A stretch of DNA of 41,958 nt from Chloroflexota bacterium (GCA_009692745.1 SHYO01000012.1:1-41958), one strand, 5' to 3'; positions 24,223 to 33,949 are shown, counted from the stretch's first letter. Numbers and translations: made by a program. Notes: generated by a model from the sequence alone, not told the origin.

Positions 24223-25668
24223 ATGAGACGTAGTTTGGCCGTCCTATGTTTAATAATTCTCTTTGCCCAGGTTCAACTGACGCCGGATACCATCTCTGCT
24301 CAGTCCCCAGATACTTCCTGGTCTTTACCTAAACTCTTATATCAGAGCAACTTTCGCGTCAGTGACCCGGTGATCGTAACCGATATCTACGATACAGTCC
24401 ACATTTTCTGGACTGAAGGCCCCCAGAAAGGTCAAGAAAATGACACCGTGCCGGTCATCTACCATACTTCCCTTGAGAATGGTGCCTGGTCTACACCCCA
24501 GGACGTCCTCATCTCTCCCGGGGGCGGTACGGCCGGTGCTCCGGAGGTGGCAGCCGGTCCCTTTGGCAAACTCCACTTGATCTGGCAAGGACCTAACAAC
24601 ACCCTGTTTTACAGCAATGTCGATGCTCGCCTGGCAGCCGATTCCCGCGCCTGGAGCTCTCCTAAATCCATCGGCTTATCCCTGACGCATGCCGGTATTA
24701 CCACCGACGCCAACGGGCGCATTTACATTGTCTATCCCGACGCCTCCGGGAACAAAGGTATTTATTATACCTTCTCGACCGATACTGGGAAGACTTGGTC
24801 ATCGCCAATCAATGTCTCTGCTCCCGTTCTTGATAACAGCGGTATAGATTACACTCAAATAGCCGTTGACGCCCTCGGTAATATCCATGTCGTATGGAGC
24901 GAATTCAAATACCCTGACGCCTGGCCGCCCCTGGGCATCTTTTATGCCCGCTCCACTGACGGGGGCGCCCACTGGTCCACCCCCACAAAATTTGCCGGCG
25001 CCAGCAATGTTCAAGCCATCATCAGAGTATCAGATGACAATGTCGTACATGTCGTCTGGAACGGCGCCGTAGAGATCGGCGGTCGCTATTACATTCGCTC
25101 CCAGGACGGTGGTAATACCTGGTCGAATGTCACCACCATCGTCCCTCTTAAGCAAGGCGGCACCTCCGGTTACTCGGACTTCCGCTTCGATTCGGCCAAT
25201 GTGATTCATGTGATCTCACCCATTAATGGGATCGATTATCTGCGCCGCGAAAATGGCTCCTGGTCACCCATACAGAAGATCTCAGGGGACTTGAAAGCCC
25301 CCCTGACCGGTTCCATTGAATATCCGCGTATTACAGTTAGTCAGGGGAACTTCCTTCACGTCGTCTTCGAAGTCGATTTTCAAAAGATTTACTATACCGG
25401 GCGTACCACCGGCGCTCCCATTGTCATCGCTCCACCTCCCAGGGAGCTTCCTGCTGCCCCTTCCCCGGCTGTGACGACGCCCTCCCCTCTACCTACCACT
25501 CCGGCAGTACATACGCCTACACCAACCATCCTATCTGCAGGGCAGATCTCCGCTCCACCTGATATCTCGGAAAATCCCTGGCTTTCTATCATGGTGGGGG
25601 TAATCCCTGCCGGCTTACTGATTGTGGTGCTGGCTTTATTCAGGTTTGTCTATCGTGCCAGGCGCTGA
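24223..25668 (+). CDS. Secreted sialidase-like BNR beta-propeller protein with C-terminal membrane anchor
   Basis: A 481-residue protein with a signal peptide (residues 1-26, likely cut in ISA-QS). Three clear Asp-boxes, S-x-D-x-G-x-x-W, lie at 185-192, 244-251 and 293-300. Recurrent IHVVW/LHLIW strands between 60 and 385 support a six-bladed sialidase-type fold. A Pro/Thr-rich stretch (402-448) leads to one helix (453-476) and a basic end (YRARR), so the propeller is held outside the membrane. I cannot find the full arginine triad of sialidases with confidence, so binding rather than hydrolysis is possible. AGGA precedes the ATG. It lies among glycosyltransferases and may bind, process or anchor the glycan. 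Confidence 0.85.
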   Translation: MRRSLAVLCLIILFAQVQLTPDTISAQSPDTSWSLPKLLYQSNFRVSDPVIVTDIYDTVHIFWTEGPQKGQENDTVPVIYHTSLENGAWSTPQDVLISPGGGTAGAPEVAAGPFGKLHLIWQGPNNTLFYSNVDARLAADSRAWSSPKSIGLSLTHAGITTDANGRIYIVYPDASGNKGIYYTFSTDTGKTWSSPINVSAPVLDNSGIDYTQIAVDALGNIHVVWSEFKYPDAWPPLGIFYARSTDGGAHWSTPTKFAGASNVQAIIRVSDDNVVHVVWNGAVEIGGRYYIRSQDGGNTWSNVTTIVPLKQGGTSGYSDFRFDSANVIHVISPINGIDYLRRENGSWSPIQKISGDLKAPLTGSIEYPRITVSQGNFLHVVFEVDFQKIYYTGRTTGAPIVIAPPPRELPAAPSPAVTTPSPLPTTPAVHTPTPTILSAGQISAPPDISENPWLSIMVGVIPAGLLIVVLALFRFVYRARR

Positions 25669-25745
25669 ATTAGCAATAGACCGAGGGGTTAAAAGAAAGA
25701 AAATCGTGGGCATGCGCTATGTGAATACCGGTCAGGAGTTTTAAG

Positions 25746-26891
25746 TTGTCCCAGGTTAGTGTCATTATCCCATCTTACAATAGCGCCTCCTATTTGGCTG
25801 AGGCCATCCAAAGCGTCTTAGACCAGACATTTTCTGATTTTGAAATCATTATAATAGATGACGGCTCTACCGATCACACTCCTGAGACCGTCCGCGAATT
25901 CAGCGATAGCCGGATCCATTATATTTGGCAAGCCAACAAAGGTATTTCTGGCGCCCGCAACACCGGTATTCGCGCCGCCCAAGGGACATATGTCGCTTTC
26001 CTGGATGCCGATGATTGGTTTCTACCGCAGAAACTGGCCCGACAAATCCAATTTCTCGAAGCCCACCCGGAGATTGGCTGCGTGGCCGGGGGCTGGATCG
26101 AGACCGATGCCCGGGGCCAACCGCGTCAAACTGTCGAACCCTGGCGCCACTTTCCCGGGTTGGATCTCGTTAATTGCGTCAAAACTGTGCCCCTCATTCC
26201 TTCGGCGATCATGATCCGTAGGTCTTGGCTGGAGAAAATCGGCCTGTTCGATGAAAGTATGCGGTGGGTCGAAGATTATGACCTCTGGCTACGGTTGCTC
26301 ATGGAAGGCTGCCGATTTTCCTGGTTGCCGCATATCGTCTGCCGTTACCGTATTCACGATAAAGGTATATCTTATAATTGGCAGCCCATGCGTGATGGCC
26401 ATCTCACCGCATTAGACAAGCTCTATGGCCGCCCTGATCTCCCCCCTGAGATTTTGGGCCTGCGTAGCCAGGCCTACGCAATGGCCCATGCTTTTGCCGC
26501 TGCCCGCGCCTACGGTGCTGGTGCCGTGGATGCCGCCCAACAGGAGATCATAGAGGCTATCAGGTTGGCCCCCAATCTTGCTGAAAACAACCCATGTGCT
26601 GTAGTCAATCTGCTGGTCGGCTGGGACAAAAACTACTATCTCTTGGGAGAGGACTGCTACTATAATTTACTAGAGCACAACCTACCCCCTCAAATTCCTT
26701 TTGGCAAGTGGCAGGTGCGTAAGGCCCTCTCCAGCCGCCACATCGCCACCGTCTTCGCTGCATATCATAATGCTAAACCGGAAACCGTCTGGCGTTTCCT
26801 GGTAAAGGGACTACGCCTTTATCCTCCCTGGATTTTCAATCGGGGAATCATAGCAATAGCTTTGAATACCCTATTGCCAAAATATCGATAA
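25746..26891 (+). CDS. GT2 family glycosyltransferase
   Basis: A 381-residue GT-A enzyme from a TTG start with AGGAG eight bases upstream. Seen: VIIPSYNSASYLAEAI (6-21), IIDDGSTDHT (37-46), NKGISGARNTGIRAAQG (64-80), and DADD (87-90). WVEDYDLWLRL is the acceptor-side acidic motif. The C-terminal third is helical and ends with the shared element PPWIFNRGIIAIAL (360-373). It most likely adds a sugar during repeat-unit assembly. Linkage is not predictable. Confidence 0.92.
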   Translation: MSQVSVIIPSYNSASYLAEAIQSVLDQTFSDFEIIIIDDGSTDHTPETVREFSDSRIHYIWQANKGISGARNTGIRAAQGTYVAFLDADDWFLPQKLARQIQFLEAHPEIGCVAGGWIETDARGQPRQTVEPWRHFPGLDLVNCVKTVPLIPSAIMIRRSWLEKIGLFDESMRWVEDYDLWLRLLMEGCRFSWLPHIVCRYRIHDKGISYNWQPMRDGHLTALDKLYGRPDLPPEILGLRSQAYAMAHAFAAARAYGAGAVDAAQQEIIEAIRLAPNLAENNPCAVVNLLVGWDKNYYLLGEDCYYNLLEHNLPPQIPFGKWQVRKALSSRHIATVFAAYHNAKPETVWRFLVKGLRLYPPWIFNRGIIAIALNTLLPKYR

Positions 26892-26906
26892 AGTCCTTAA
26901 TATTCC

Positions 26907-28064
26907 ATGGCGAAGATCAGTGTTATAATTCCCGTATATAACAGCAGCCGCTTCATTGCCCAAACTATTGAGAGCGTTCTGGCCCAAACGTACACTGACT
27001 ACGAAATCATTGTCGTAGATGACGGCTCTACGGACGATATCCACCAATGCTTGATGCCTTATTTGGACAAAATAAAGTATATCTATCAAAAAAATCAAGA
27101 GCGCTCTGTCGCCAGGAATAGAGGTGTGACCGCGTCCAGCGGAGAGTACCTTGTTTTCTTGGATGGTGATGATCTGTTGCTACCACATAAGCTGGCAAAA
27201 CAATCCGCCATACTGGACCATTACCCCAATGTAGGTCTGGTAGCTGGTGGATATCAATATATCAATGAAAATAATACCATCCTCAGGGAGATCCGGGCCT
27301 GGTTATATAATCCCTCCCTGGATTTGGAATCCATTTTATTCCGTAGTTTAACAGTTATCCACGCCGTCCTGCTGCGTCGTAGCTGGTTCGACAAAGTCGG
27401 CGGGTTTGACCCTCAATTTAGCGGACCGGAAGATATGGATTTATGGTACCGGTTAAGCCTAGCGGGATGCCCCATGGTTTGGGAGCGTTCTATCGTATGC
27501 CAATACCGCATACATAGCTCCAATTCAACAATTAATGTGAAGAAACACTATGATACCTTCTTCGCTGTTCTCGATAAGCTTTTCTCCAGGTCTGACATCC
27601 CAGCTCACATTCGGGCTCGGCGGAACGAGCTTTATGCACAGATTTGTCTGACCGAGGCTGGCCAACTTTACGCCGTAGGCCAACTTAAGGAAGCCCAAGC
27701 CAGTGTACGGATAGCTTTGGACTTCGATCCATCTCTTCAAGCGCAGGATAATCGACGTTTTCTAAACACCATATTAAATTGGCGACAGAATATTCGTGTC
27801 TTCGATAAAGCTACATTTCTGGAAGAAATTCTCTCGCATCTTCCCTCAGAAATTTCCCTTTCCCCCGCTAACCGCCGGTATATATTTGTTGGCATAGCCA
27901 AAGCGGAATTCTACGCCGCCGCCCATAAACACGATTGTCAATCTGTCCAGAATAAATGGTTTACAATTGCTCGCCAGGATCCATCCTGGTTATTAAATCG
28001 CGGCTCCTGGTCTATCCTCTTGCGCGCTCTGGGATACAGGCTAGTCCACAACGGTATCAAATAA
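26907..28064 (+). CDS. GT2 family glycosyltransferase
   Basis: A 385-residue GT-A enzyme: VIIPVYNSSRFIAQTI (6-21), VVDDGSTDD (37-45), NRGVTASSGEYLVFLDGDD (71-89) with DGDD as metal motif, and GPEDMDLWYRL. The C-terminus has DPSWLLNRGSWSILLRAL (358-375), again the shared element. It is closest by eye to the GT2 genes at 25746 and 28968, so these arose by duplication. Gap to the upstream gene is 15 nt. Confidence 0.92.
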   Translation: MAKISVIIPVYNSSRFIAQTIESVLAQTYTDYEIIVVDDGSTDDIHQCLMPYLDKIKYIYQKNQERSVARNRGVTASSGEYLVFLDGDDLLLPHKLAKQSAILDHYPNVGLVAGGYQYINENNTILREIRAWLYNPSLDLESILFRSLTVIHAVLLRRSWFDKVGGFDPQFSGPEDMDLWYRLSLAGCPMVWERSIVCQYRIHSSNSTINVKKHYDTFFAVLDKLFSRSDIPAHIRARRNELYAQICLTEAGQLYAVGQLKEAQASVRIALDFDPSLQAQDNRRFLNTILNWRQNIRVFDKATFLEEILSHLPSEISLSPANRRYIFVGIAKAEFYAAAHKHDCQSVQNKWFTIARQDPSWLLNRGSWSILLRALGYRLVHNGIK

Positions 28065-28071
28065 GGTCATC

Positions 28072-28971
28072 ATGATGAATAATCCGCTTGTAAGCATCAT
28101 CCTTACAACCCTGAATGCAGCCCCTTTTCTAAGGGAATCCATTGACAGTTGCCTAAGTCAAACCTATCCCCATTTTGAACTCATCGTAGTAGATGGTAAT
28201 TCCACCGATGGTACTCTGGATATTGTGGCTACCTATACCGATCCCCGCATTCACTTGATCCACCAGGCAAATAATGCCGGCAAACTACCCGGCGCCCTTA
28301 ACCTGGGCCTCAGTCATGCCCGAGGCGAGTACCTCACCTGGATGCAGGCCGACTCCATCTATCATCCCCGGGCTATCGAGATTATGCTTTCCCACTTGAT
28401 AGACCATCCCGAAATCGGCCAGGTCTATGCCGATTTCTGGCAAATCGACGCAGCCGGCGCCGTGCAAAAGATAATTAAACAGCGCGAGCCCGAGGAATTT
28501 CTCAAGGCCAAAGGTGATCCCGCTGGCGTCTGTTTCCTGATCCGCCGGCAAGTACGAGAAGTCGTTGGCGAACATGATATTGACACGTATCCCACGCAAG
28601 ACTCTGATTACCGCTGGCGCATAGCCAAGCACTTTCGTTCTTTACACATTCACCAGCCGTTGTTTTATTGGCGTCTCCATCCCCACTCTCTTACTGGCCA
28701 ATATTCCTGGGTCGCCCTTGCTCGCAACGATGTAAAAATTCGCGTCAAACTCGGCCTGCTAGCTCCCAGCCAGATCAATTCTGAGTTGGCAGAATTCGAT
28801 ATCGCCTACGCCTTCGAGAAATATTGGGAACAACAATTTGATGTAGTTCCCGGACTCATCTGGTCCGGCATCAAACGCCGCCCCGGCTACATTCGCAACC
28901 GGGGTGTCGTGGCTATTTTCCTCCGCTCTCTCCTGCGCGTCAATTTTAGCAAGAAAAAGGTAACCACATGA
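28072..28971 (+). CDS. GT2 family glycosyltransferase with altered nucleotide/metal motifs
   Basis: A 299-residue GT-A enzyme, shorter than its neighbours. It has SIILTTLNAAPFLRESI (8-24) but VVDGNSTDGT (39-48) where the others have VDDGSTD, and QADS (92-95) in LTWMQADSIYH in place of DADD. The C-terminus keeps the shared element PGYIRNRGVVAIFL (271-284) although the helical middle part is missing. Fold and length support a working enzyme, perhaps with different donor or metal use. Its stop overlaps the next start by 4 nt. Confidence 0.9.
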   Translation: MMNNPLVSIILTTLNAAPFLRESIDSCLSQTYPHFELIVVDGNSTDGTLDIVATYTDPRIHLIHQANNAGKLPGALNLGLSHARGEYLTWMQADSIYHPRAIEIMLSHLIDHPEIGQVYADFWQIDAAGAVQKIIKQREPEEFLKAKGDPAGVCFLIRRQVREVVGEHDIDTYPTQDSDYRWRIAKHFRSLHIHQPLFYWRLHPHSLTGQYSWVALARNDVKIRVKLGLLAPSQINSELAEFDIAYAFEKYWEQQFDVVPGLIWSGIKRRPGYIRNRGVVAIFLRSLLRVNFSKKKVTT

Positions 28972-30212
28972 GTAGCCTGGTCACTGTCGCCATACCTGTA
29001 TACAACGGCAGCCACTACATTGCCCAAACTATCGGCAGCGCCCAGGCCCAATCATACCCCGATGTTGAAATCATTGTTATTGACGATGGCTCTACTGATG
29101 ATACCGCCGCAGTGGTGCAAGCCTGCGGTGGCGATGTGCAATATGTTTATCAGAAAAATCAAGGTGTTTCTGCCGCCCGCAACCACGCCCTACATCTTTC
29201 GCAAGGTAAATATATCGTCTTCCTGGACGCTGACGATCTCTGGAAACCTGGGTACCTGGACAGGCTGGTCTCGCTCCTGGAGCGCCACCCTGCCGCCGCC
29301 GCTGCATACTGCGGCTACCAATATATCGACCCGCAAAACAACCTCCTTTTCCAACATAGCACGCAGGTAGTTGATCCGGCGGCATTCTACAGTACCATTG
29401 TGGCCGGTAACTTTATAGCGATAGATTCTGTGCTCATCCGCAAAAGCGTATTGGAACGCATTGGTGGCTTCAATTCCCAATTCCACGGCACCGAAGATAC
29501 TGATTTGCTCTTACGGCTTCCTAGCCAGGGGCCTGTTATCGGCATATCGGACATTCTTGTGCTGGTAAGGGTAGATCCGCACAGCCTATCATCCATATCA
29601 TCCAATCCCAGCCACATGGCTCAGGACAATCTGCGCCTCTTCCAACATCATTTTGGCTCCCCGAGTGGCGACCCTTACCTCTGGACCTCTCTTAAGCGCG
29701 ATGCCTATCGCGGCTACTATTTCTGGACGGGAGTTAGATTCCTCCAGGTAAACCAGTCACAGATGGCCGCCCAATATATTGAGCAGGCATTTCTTACAGA
29801 TCCTCAGATCTGCAGCCGGTTGGATACCTTTTATGAGTTGAGTCTCGCCGGGCAACCCCGGGGCACCCGTGGCGACTATAGAACTATAGACTTGACAAAA
29901 TCCAGCGACACCCTTCTAACTATCCTAAACCGCATCTTTCATAGTCCAGTAATTGCTCCGTCTCTATCCAGCCGCGAAACGGTCGCCTACGCTAACGCTT
30001 ACTGGGCCCTCGGCTTGCTGGCCTACGGCCAGCGCGACCTTCCCCTGTGCCGGAAGCACCTGGCGCAGGCCGCCCGCCTGAATTTGCGGTTGCTGCTCAG
30101 GCCGGCCCTGACTACTACTCTGTTAAAAACATTCCTGGGATCCACCTTGTTAAATAAGGTTACCCGTTGGCGGCGCTCTTTCTCATCCCATGCGTATACT
30201 CGTTCTTTCTAA
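28968..30212 (+). CDS. GT2 family glycosyltransferase
   Basis: A 414-residue GT-A enzyme: VAIPVYNGSHYIAQTI (7-22), VIDDGSTDDT (37-46), GVSAARNHALHLSQGKY and DADD (87-90), then GTEDTDLLLRL. The C-terminal ~180 residues are helical (YFWTGVRFLQVNQSQMAAQY, ETVAYANAYWALGLLAYGQ), suggesting a TPR-like domain for partner or acceptor contact. It lacks the N-R-G element but has a related leucine-rich end. It overlaps the upstream gene by 4 nt and the downstream GT4 by 23 nt, so all three are co-translated. Confidence 0.92.
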   Translation: MSSLVTVAIPVYNGSHYIAQTIGSAQAQSYPDVEIIVIDDGSTDDTAAVVQACGGDVQYVYQKNQGVSAARNHALHLSQGKYIVFLDADDLWKPGYLDRLVSLLERHPAAAAAYCGYQYIDPQNNLLFQHSTQVVDPAAFYSTIVAGNFIAIDSVLIRKSVLERIGGFNSQFHGTEDTDLLLRLPSQGPVIGISDILVLVRVDPHSLSSISSNPSHMAQDNLRLFQHHFGSPSGDPYLWTSLKRDAYRGYYFWTGVRFLQVNQSQMAAQYIEQAFLTDPQICSRLDTFYELSLAGQPRGTRGDYRTIDLTKSSDTLLTILNRIFHSPVIAPSLSSRETVAYANAYWALGLLAYGQRDLPLCRKHLAQAARLNLRLLLRPALTTTLLKTFLGSTLLNKVTRWRRSFSSHAYTRSF

Positions 30213-31422
30213 TCTCTACCCGCCTCACGACTTGGGCGGATATGAACAGCGGTGTGCTGAAGTCGTTCAAGAGTTAATAGCCCGGAGCCACACGGTGCGG
30301 GTTCTAACCAGTCGCTTCGGTCTGCAATATCGGCCTTACCCCGACGGCGTTCTTCGCCGCCTGTATCTCGAAAGCGACATCTACCGGTACAGCCCATTTC
30401 GTTTCTTTACTACCCGGCCATGGGAGGAACGGCTGAACCTGAAACTCCTCCGCCAATTAGTTGGTGAATTCAACCCCGACCTGATCTATATCTGGGGCAT
30501 GTGGAATCTTCCCCGTTCCTTGGCCTGGTCCTCCGAAAAACTAAAACCGGGGAGAGTCGTCTATGCTTTTGAGGGGGATTGGCCCTATCTCCCCAGTTCC
30601 CACCAACTCTATTGGCAGCTCCCTGCCCGCCGCCCCGCGGCTCGCTTTGTCAGGTCAATGCTTAGGGTTATAGCTCTCTCCATCTTAAGATGGGAGGGCC
30701 ATCCCCACCCCTTGCGCCTCAACCATGCCCATTTCATCAGCGACTGGCTCAAGGCTGAATTCGCCCGCCATGGACTCCCCATGCCTGATGCACCGGTCAT
30801 CAACGGTGGCATCCATGCCGGCCTTTTTGCCCAGGCCGCCGCCGGTCGTTGTTTCGAAGATCATCGCCTGAAGTTACTCTACGCCGGTTCTCTAGTCTAC
30901 GATAAGGGTGTGCATACCGCCATCAAAGCAGTGAGCCAGGTTATCCAGGCCGGTGGACAGGTCACCCTTACTATTGTCGGTCAGGGTCAGCCGCACTATG
31001 AAAAAAAGCTGCGTTCCCAGGTTACACAGGCCGGCCTGGATCCCATTATCTCTTTTGTTCCCTGGAAATCCAGGGAAGAGATGCCGGCCTTGCTGGCCCG
31101 GTATGATGCGTTACTCTTTCCAACTCACCACGAGACCTTCGGCCGGATTGCCGCAGAAGCCATGGCCTCTGGTATGATAGTCCTCAGTACTCGCATCGGT
31201 GGCACCGCTGACTTTATTTTTCCTGAGAGGACCGGTTTAGCTTTCGCACCCGAAGATGCCCATACTTTAGCGCTTCACATCCAGCGCCTGTTGGACAATC
31301 CTGATCTATGCCGGCATCTGTCCCAATCCGGCCAGGTGTGGGCCCTGGAAAACCTGCACATCGACCGTATGGTTGATAAAATAGAGGCCTTTCTGTATGA
31401 GGTTAGCGGTTCGGCCTGTTGA
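30190..31422 (+). CDS. GT4 family glycosyltransferase
   Basis: A 410-residue GT-B enzyme. The N-terminal acceptor domain has LSNLYPPHDLGGYEQRCAEV with the glycine-rich loop; the donor domain has LYAGSLVYDKGVHTAIKAV and the E-x7-E motif in HETFGRIAAEAMASG. It shares an unusual segment (IYIWGMWNLPRSLAWSSEKL) with the next gene, so the two are tandem paralogues. Expected to be a retaining, NDP-sugar-dependent transferase on the cytoplasmic face. Sugar unknown. Confidence 0.93.
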   Translation: MRILVLSNLYPPHDLGGYEQRCAEVVQELIARSHTVRVLTSRFGLQYRPYPDGVLRRLYLESDIYRYSPFRFFTTRPWEERLNLKLLRQLVGEFNPDLIYIWGMWNLPRSLAWSSEKLKPGRVVYAFEGDWPYLPSSHQLYWQLPARRPAARFVRSMLRVIALSILRWEGHPHPLRLNHAHFISDWLKAEFARHGLPMPDAPVINGGIHAGLFAQAAAGRCFEDHRLKLLYAGSLVYDKGVHTAIKAVSQVIQAGGQVTLTIVGQGQPHYEKKLRSQVTQAGLDPIISFVPWKSREEMPALLARYDALLFPTHHETFGRIAAEAMASGMIVLSTRIGGTADFIFPERTGLAFAPEDAHTLALHIQRLLDNPDLCRHLSQSGQVWALENLHIDRMVDKIEAFLYEVSGSAC

Positions 31423-31428
31423 GCTTTC

Positions 31429-32739
31429 ATGAATCAATTCCATCATTCGCTGAAAGATACCACATTGCCGATTTCAAAGCTCAGGCTGTTATTTATATCG
31501 GAGGGCTATCCCCCTACCTCTCAGGGAGGCTATGAACAACTCTGCCAGGAAGTCAACCACAATCTTATGGATCGGGGGCATCAGACTCACGTCCTCACAG
31601 GTACTGATACGGGTCCATCCGAGCCGCATATCACCCGCGACCTCTTCCTGGAGGTTGATGAGCGCCGTGGCAGCACCCTCCGCCAATTCTGGCAGAACCG
31701 TCTGGAGCGCGAGGAACACAACATACACCTAGTTAACAAGACTATAGCCCGCTTCCAGCCTGACTTGCTATACATTTGGAGTGCGCGCAACCTGCCTCGC
31801 AGACTACTCTGGCATGTGGAAAACCTTGATCTGCCGGTAGTCTACTACCTGGCAGGCTACTGGCCCACTCTGCCCGATACTTTTACCGCCTACTGGCAAC
31901 GCCGCTCTTACCATCCGTTAAAATTGCTGATCAAGCAACCGGCGGCCTGGCTGGCGCTACGCCAGCTCAAAACCGAAGGGAAACCTTTCCCCTTGCGCTT
32001 CTCCTGGCTACAATGCGTCAGCCACGCTGTTCTTGATGCTATATACCGGTCACCTATCCGCCCAATGCGCGCTAGGGTGATATATAATGGCATAGATTTA
32101 GATACTTTTTCTCATCAGACCAGTAATGCGTCCGGTTTAGGTTCGCCAATCCGGCTACTGTATGCCGGGCGCCTTACCTATGATAAAGGGGTCTATACCA
32201 TCGTAGAGGCCATGCGAATATTAAAAGCCCACTACGCTATGCCCTCCTATTCTTTAACATTCGTCGGAGATGGTCCTGCATACTTCATCTCACGACTGAA
32301 AACCCGGGTGCATGCATATGACCTGGAACCCGGTATTTCCTTCCAGCCGGCTGTTTCTCGAGAGCAAATCCCCGCCTTGCTGAGGACCCATGACGTTTTA
32401 CTTTTCCCCTCTAGGGATGAGGCTATGCCTCGTATGGTTCAGGAAGCCATGGCCTGTGGCCTGGTGGTCATAGGTACGACTATTGGCGGCACTAAAGAGC
32501 TGCTGAAAGAAGGACAAACCGGACTAACTTTCGCCGTTGATGATGCCGCCGGATTGGCCGCGCAGATCAGCCGGCTCGCTCACGACCCCGGCCTGTACCA
32601 GACTTTGGTTGCCGCCGGGCAAGCAGCCATCAGGCAGCAATTCACCATTCGCCGCATGATAGACGAGATCGAAGCAGATCTTATGGAAGGTCTTGACATG
32701 GATATAAAAGCCTTTGCTTCGGAAGCGCATTTTAGCTAA
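31429..32739 (+). CDS. GT4 family glycosyltransferase
   Basis: A 436-residue GT-B enzyme, paralogue of the gene just upstream: FISEGYPPTSQGGYEQLCQE near the start, LYIWSARNLPRRLLWHVENL in the middle, LLYAGRLTYDKGVYTIVEAM in the donor domain, and the E-x7-E motif in DEAMPRMVQEAMACG. The N-terminus has about 17 extra residues before the first strand (LRLLFIS), so a start further in is possible. A six-base gap separates it from the upstream gene. Confidence 0.92.
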   Translation: MNQFHHSLKDTTLPISKLRLLFISEGYPPTSQGGYEQLCQEVNHNLMDRGHQTHVLTGTDTGPSEPHITRDLFLEVDERRGSTLRQFWQNRLEREEHNIHLVNKTIARFQPDLLYIWSARNLPRRLLWHVENLDLPVVYYLAGYWPTLPDTFTAYWQRRSYHPLKLLIKQPAAWLALRQLKTEGKPFPLRFSWLQCVSHAVLDAIYRSPIRPMRARVIYNGIDLDTFSHQTSNASGLGSPIRLLYAGRLTYDKGVYTIVEAMRILKAHYAMPSYSLTFVGDGPAYFISRLKTRVHAYDLEPGISFQPAVSREQIPALLRTHDVLLFPSRDEAMPRMVQEAMACGLVVIGTTIGGTKELLKEGQTGLTFAVDDAAGLAAQISRLAHDPGLYQTLVAAGQAAIRQQFTIRRMIDEIEADLMEGLDMDIKAFASEAHFS

Positions 32740-32746
32740 ATATATC

Positions 32747-33949
32747 ATGCGTATTTTATTTCTTTCGTCCTGGTTTCCCTGGCCTCCTGATAACGGTTCG
32801 AAGATCCGGATTTATAACCTGCTGCGGGCTTTGTCCCTACAGCATGAAGTCACCTTGCTGAGTTTTACCAGCGAGACCATGCCGCCGGATACCGGCGCCT
32901 TAGTTGCGTACTGCCATATAGGCGGAATTGTCCCACAGGCAACCTTCAATCCCCTGGGTCTCCGTGCCCTGGCAGGCTTTTTTAGCTCCCGCCCCCGTTC
33001 AGTGGTAGATACTTATAGCCGTGAGATGGCGACCCTGGTCCGGCAAGAGATAGAGCGCGGCAGTTACCATTTGGTTATCGCTTCCCAACTAGCTACGGCG
33101 CCCTATATCTTCTCTTCAGCATCGCCTCCGGCTATTCTGGAAGAAGTCGAACTTTCGATCCTGCGGGAAGCCTATAGACATGCCGGCAACAAACTGGCAC
33201 GTTTTCAAAGATGGCTAACCTGGGGGAAAAATCGCCGCTATATTGCTGCTACTACGAAACGCTTTGCTGCGGTTACTGTCGTTTCAGAGCTGGAAAAAGC
33301 CAATTTGCAAAACGCCATTCCCGGGTATAATAGTATCTTCGTTGTACCTAATGGTGTAGATGTTGATCGGTTGAGACCCGGCGTTGCAGAAGCACAACCG
33401 CAGAAGCTGGTTTTCAATGGTGCATTGACCTATCGTGCCAACTATGATGCTATGGCTTTCTTCCTGAACGATATCTGGCCCCTTATTCTGGCCCAGGAGC
33501 CAACGGTGCGCCTGGATATTACCGGTAGCACCGATGGCGTGCTCCTGCCCCGCCTGGCTGTCACACCCGGCGTAATTTTCACCGGATACCTGCCGGACAT
33601 CCGGCCGGCCGTTTCTGCCGCCTGGGCCTGCATCGTACCGCTACGCGTCGGCGGCGGCACCCGGCTCAAAATCCTGGAAGCCATGGCCCTGGGCACTCCG
33701 GTAATTTCCACCTCCAAAGGCGCCGAAGGGCTAGATGTCACTCCAGAGATGCAGATCTTAATTGCCGATGATCCGGCCCAATTTGCCGACCAAACTATTC
33801 GCCTGCTCCGTGATCCTCAGTTGCGGCAGCGCCTCTCCCAAAATGGCCGCCGTCTGGTCGAAGACCAATATGACTGGCGCCTCATCGGAGACCGTTTTAA
33901 CGCCTTGGTGGCCTCCGTCGGGCGTACCTGGAGCAGCGCTCTATGTTAA
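32747..33949 (+). CDS. GT4 family glycosyltransferase
   Basis: I choose the ATG at 32747 (400 residues; MRILFLSSWFPWPPDNGSKI is the usual start of this subgroup) over an in-frame TTG at 32714. The donor domain has LVFNGALTYRANYDAM, then the RVGGGTRLKILEAMALGTP motif, typical of the group that includes PEP-CTERM/XrtA-associated glycosyltransferases; no exosortase gene is in the window. The gene at 38586 is the nearest relative here. It overlaps the membrane-protein gene that follows by 7 nt. Confidence 0.92.
   Translation: MRILFLSSWFPWPPDNGSKIRIYNLLRALSLQHEVTLLSFTSETMPPDTGALVAYCHIGGIVPQATFNPLGLRALAGFFSSRPRSVVDTYSREMATLVRQEIERGSYHLVIASQLATAPYIFSSASPPAILEEVELSILREAYRHAGNKLARFQRWLTWGKNRRYIAATTKRFAAVTVVSELEKANLQNAIPGYNSIFVVPNGVDVDRLRPGVAEAQPQKLVFNGALTYRANYDAMAFFLNDIWPLILAQEPTVRLDITGSTDGVLLPRLAVTPGVIFTGYLPDIRPAVSAAWACIVPLRVGGGTRLKILEAMALGTPVISTSKGAEGLDVTPEMQILIADDPAQFADQTIRLLRDPQLRQRLSQNGRRLVEDQYDWRLIGDRFNALVASVGRTWSSALC

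Noticed and set aside
32714-32746. TTG start for the GT4 gene
   Set aside because: It overlaps the upstream gene and adds 11 residues before the normal start of the fold.
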